From NCBI GenBank assembly GCA_016707585.1, contig JADJHL010000008.1, positions 434,001 to 498,000 of the forward strand: a stretch of DNA of 64,000 bases, read 5' to 3'. The notes under the pieces are model-generated. The model saw nothing but the letters and a program-made list of their open reading frames with translations. It searched no databases and was not told where the DNA came from. Position numbers and translations under genes: made by a program. Position 1 is the stretch's first letter. Every line of letters begins with the position of its first letter. Positions 61,845-64,000 of the stretch are shown here, piece after piece. Origin of the DNA: Ignavibacteriales bacterium. GTDB taxonomy: Bacteria; Bacteroidota; Ignavibacteria; Ignavibacteriales; Ignavibacteriaceae.

Positions 61845-64000
61845 TTGGATAATAACCGTATTTCCTTTGGCCGTATTCCATCTGTAATCGAGATTCCCGA
61901 TCTTTTAGGCATTCAAACTGAAACATTTGAAGATTTTGTTCAGCTTGAAACTCATCCGCTTAAAAGAGAAAATAAGGGTTTACAGCAGGTATTTACTACC
62001 AATTTTCCCATTTTTGATAATAAAGAGAATTATAGATTAGATTTTTTAGAGTACTATGTTGAAAAGCCAAGATTTTCTGTTGAAGAATGTCTTGAAAGAG
62101 GTTTAACTTTTGCTGCTCCATTAAAAGCAAAACTTAGACTTTCTACTAAAGACCCAGAAACTGATGAGTTTATTAATACTGTTGAGCAAGAAGTTTACCT
62201 TGGAAATCTTCCGTTTATGACGGAGAAGGGAACATTTATTATCAATGGTGCTGAACGTGTTGTTGTTTCTCAATTACATCGTTCACCTGGAGTTGCATTT
62301 GCCCAAACATTACATCCAAATGGCACACCAATTTACTCTGCTAGAATTATTCCTTTACGTGGTTCGTGGGTTGAATTTGCAACTGATATTAACTATGTAA
62401 TGTATGTTTATATCGATAGAAGAAAAAAATTTCCGGCAACAACATTACTACGTGCACTTGGTTATCAATCTGATGAAGAGATATTAAAGTTATTTAATTT
62501 AATTGAAAACGTTTCAGTTAAAAAAGGCAAGTTAGAAAATTATCTTGGAAGAATGATTGCCAGCGATATTTTTGATATGTCCACTGGTGAAATTTTCTTA
62601 ACAAGAGATTCTATATTAACTGAAGATGATCTTGAAAGAATAAATGATGCTGAAGTTGATTATTTAAAATTTATCAAATCAGATTCCACCAATGACCAAA
62701 ATTTAGTAGTAAATACTTTAAGAAAAGATACTTCACATACACGTGAAGAAGCTTTGTATGCTATTTATAGGCAGCTTAGATCAGGTGAAGCTCCAGATTT
62801 GGTTACTGCCGAATCACTTATAGAAAAACTTTTCTTTAATGATAAAAGATATGATTTAGGTGATGTTGGTCGCCATAGAATGAATCATAAATTACAATTG
62901 AGCATTCCTGAAACAACCACAGTGCTTACCATTGATGATATAAAATCAATTATGAAATATATTATCGATCTTAAAGAAGGTGCAGTTTCTGTTGATGATA
63001 TTGATCATCTTGGTAATAGAAGAATCAAAACTGTTGGCGAGCAATTAGGACAGCAGTTTAATATTGGTATGGCGCGTATGGCTAGAACAATCAAAGAGCG
63101 AATGAACATGCGCGATACTGAAAATTTCACTCCACAAGATTTAGTTAATGCAAGAACAATAAGCAGTGTTATAAATGCTTTCTTCGGAACAAATCAGCTA
63201 TCACAATTTATGGATCAAACAAATCCATTAGCTGAGATGACTCACAAAAGAAGAATGTCTGCATTAGGACCAGGTGGTCTTACAAGAGAACGTGCCGGAT
63301 TTGAAGTTCGTGACGTTCACTATACACATTATGGTCGTTTATGCCCGATTGAAACACCTGAAGGTCCAAACATTGGTCTTATTTCTTCTTTAACAATTTA
63401 TTCAAGAGTTAATAGATATGGATTTTTAGAATCACCTTACAGAAAAGTTGTAAAAGGGAAAGTAACAGATGAGGTTGAATATCTAACTGCAGAGCACGAA
63501 GATATGTTTACAATTGCTCAGGCAAATGCACCAATTACAGAATCCGGTAAGTTTATTAATGAAAGAGTAAAATCTAGATTAAAAGGTGAGTTTCCAATTG
63601 TACATCCTGAAGATTTACAATATATGGATGTTGCGCCTGCACAGATTGTAAGTGCTGCAGCAGCACTAATTCCATTTCTTGAACACGATGATGCGAATAG
63701 AGCATTGATGGGTTCAAACATGCAACGTCAATCAGTACCATTATTAAAACCAGAAGCGCCAATTGTTGGAACTGGTATGGAACAAAAAATTGCTCACGAT
63801 TCAAAAGCTTTATTATTGGCTGAAGATAATGGTGTTGTAGAATATGTTGATGCTAACAAAGTTATAGTCAAGTATGATATCAACCCAAATAGTTTTGAAG
63901 CTTTAACAAGTTTTAATGAAGTTAGAGAAGTAACTTATTATCTAACCAAATTTCATGGAACTAACCAGGAAACTTGTATCAACCAAGTTCCGATCGTTAA
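61845..64000 (+). CDS. rpoB: DNA-directed RNA polymerase beta subunit, N-terminal part (cut by window edge)
   Basis: Starts at TTG 61845 after a strong TAGGAGG site and runs open to the right edge (718 codons in view). Opening DNNRISFGRIPSVIEIPDLLGIQ is typical; RpoB landmarks include NGAERVVVSQLHRSPGV, the rifampicin region (FFGTNQLSQFMDQTNPLAEMTHKRRMSALGPGGLTRERAGFEVRDVHYTHYGRLCPIETPEGPNIGL) read in pieces, and the following ALMGSNMQRQSVPLL. No visible change at classic rifampicin-resistance residues. Normal, intact so far. Confidence 0.97.
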   Translation, partial: MDNNRISFGRIPSVIEIPDLLGIQTETFEDFVQLETHPLKRENKGLQQVFTTNFPIFDNKENYRLDFLEYYVEKPRFSVEECLERGLTFAAPLKAKLRLSTKDPETDEFINTVEQEVYLGNLPFMTEKGTFIINGAERVVVSQLHRSPGVAFAQTLHPNGTPIYSARIIPLRGSWVEFATDINYVMYVYIDRRKKFPATTLLRALGYQSDEEILKLFNLIENVSVKKGKLENYLGRMIASDIFDMSTGEIFLTRDSILTEDDLERINDAEVDYLKFIKSDSTNDQNLVVNTLRKDTSHTREEALYAIYRQLRSGEAPDLVTAESLIEKLFFNDKRYDLGDVGRHRMNHKLQLSIPETTTVLTIDDIKSIMKYIIDLKEGAVSVDDIDHLGNRRIKTVGEQLGQQFNIGMARMARTIKERMNMRDTENFTPQDLVNARTISSVINAFFGTNQLSQFMDQTNPLAEMTHKRRMSALGPGGLTRERAGFEVRDVHYTHYGRLCPIETPEGPNIGLISSLTIYSRVNRYGFLESPYRKVVKGKVTDEVEYLTAEHEDMFTIAQANAPITESGKFINERVKSRLKGEFPIVHPEDLQYMDVAPAQIVSAAAALIPFLEHDDANRALMGSNMQRQSVPLLKPEAPIVGTGMEQKIAHDSKALLLAEDNGVVEYVDANKVIVKYDINPNSFEALTSFNEVREVTYYLTKFHGTNQETCINQVPIV

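Overview
The window reads as a chromosome segment of a low-GC member of the Bacteroidota/Ignavibacteriota, most like an Ignavibacteriales bacterium. Three lines of evidence support this. First, five secreted proteins in a row end in a type IX secretion (T9SS) sorting domain with the YPNPFNPST signature. Second, promoters have the Bacteroidota form TTG-N19/20-TAnnTTTG (for example 58081-58112, 50653-50683, 41427-41456, 34353-34383). Third, there are Bacteroidota-type families (HYC_CC_PP, DUF6249-like, GxxExxY). The name is inference; no 16S gene is present.

Layout. 1-2335 (minus): operon of a TolC-like outer-membrane protein, a PhnD-like binding protein and a secreted protein cut by the window edge. 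2672-5831: MBL hydrolase, Rieske protein, queG, trxB. 5922-7510: ECF sigma factor locus with a divergently transcribed DUF6249-like gene; both sides carry TGTAACC-N17-GTC promoters. 7698-13180: era, DMT transporter, acylphosphatase, a GxxExxY nuclease between palindromic repeats (candidate mobile cassette), ispF, dedA, lnt. 13292-19180: threonine aldolase, thioesterase, PolB-like exonuclease, purL, yihY. 19198-24846: Rrf2-controlled nitrite ammonification locus (ferredoxin-type membrane protein, hemerythrin, nrfH, nrfA, porin) with matching ATCAGA-N8-TCTGAT operators before the regulator and before the structural genes. 25054-30479: lipoprotein, outer-membrane proteins and a probable metal-uptake set (HYC_CC_PP, TonB receptor, YHS protein). 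30630-34346: TPR protein, ptsN-like, hisS, unknown gene, rlmB. 34406-48045: five T9SS substrates in tandem, including a family 10-like glycosyl hydrolase and a secreted peptidylarginine/agmatine deiminase, then an outer-membrane protein. 48215-50544: aminotransferase, then a RhuM gene followed by a second, diverged copy of the aminotransferase 3' end, a likely integration scar. 50719-56987: M16 protease, nuoGHI, comM. 57040-64000: a lipoprotein gene (minus), then tRNA-Tyr/Gly/Thr, rpmG, tRNA-Trp, secE, nusG, rplKAJL, rpoB (cut by the edge).

Two cross-cutting observations. Eight genes between about 7.4 and 35 kb, including essential hisS and purL, are broken by single-base indels, mostly in homopolymer runs, which points to base-calling errors rather than gene decay; I give restored extents. 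Intergenic spaces hold at least three families of short palindromic repeats, one with stems that covary between copies.
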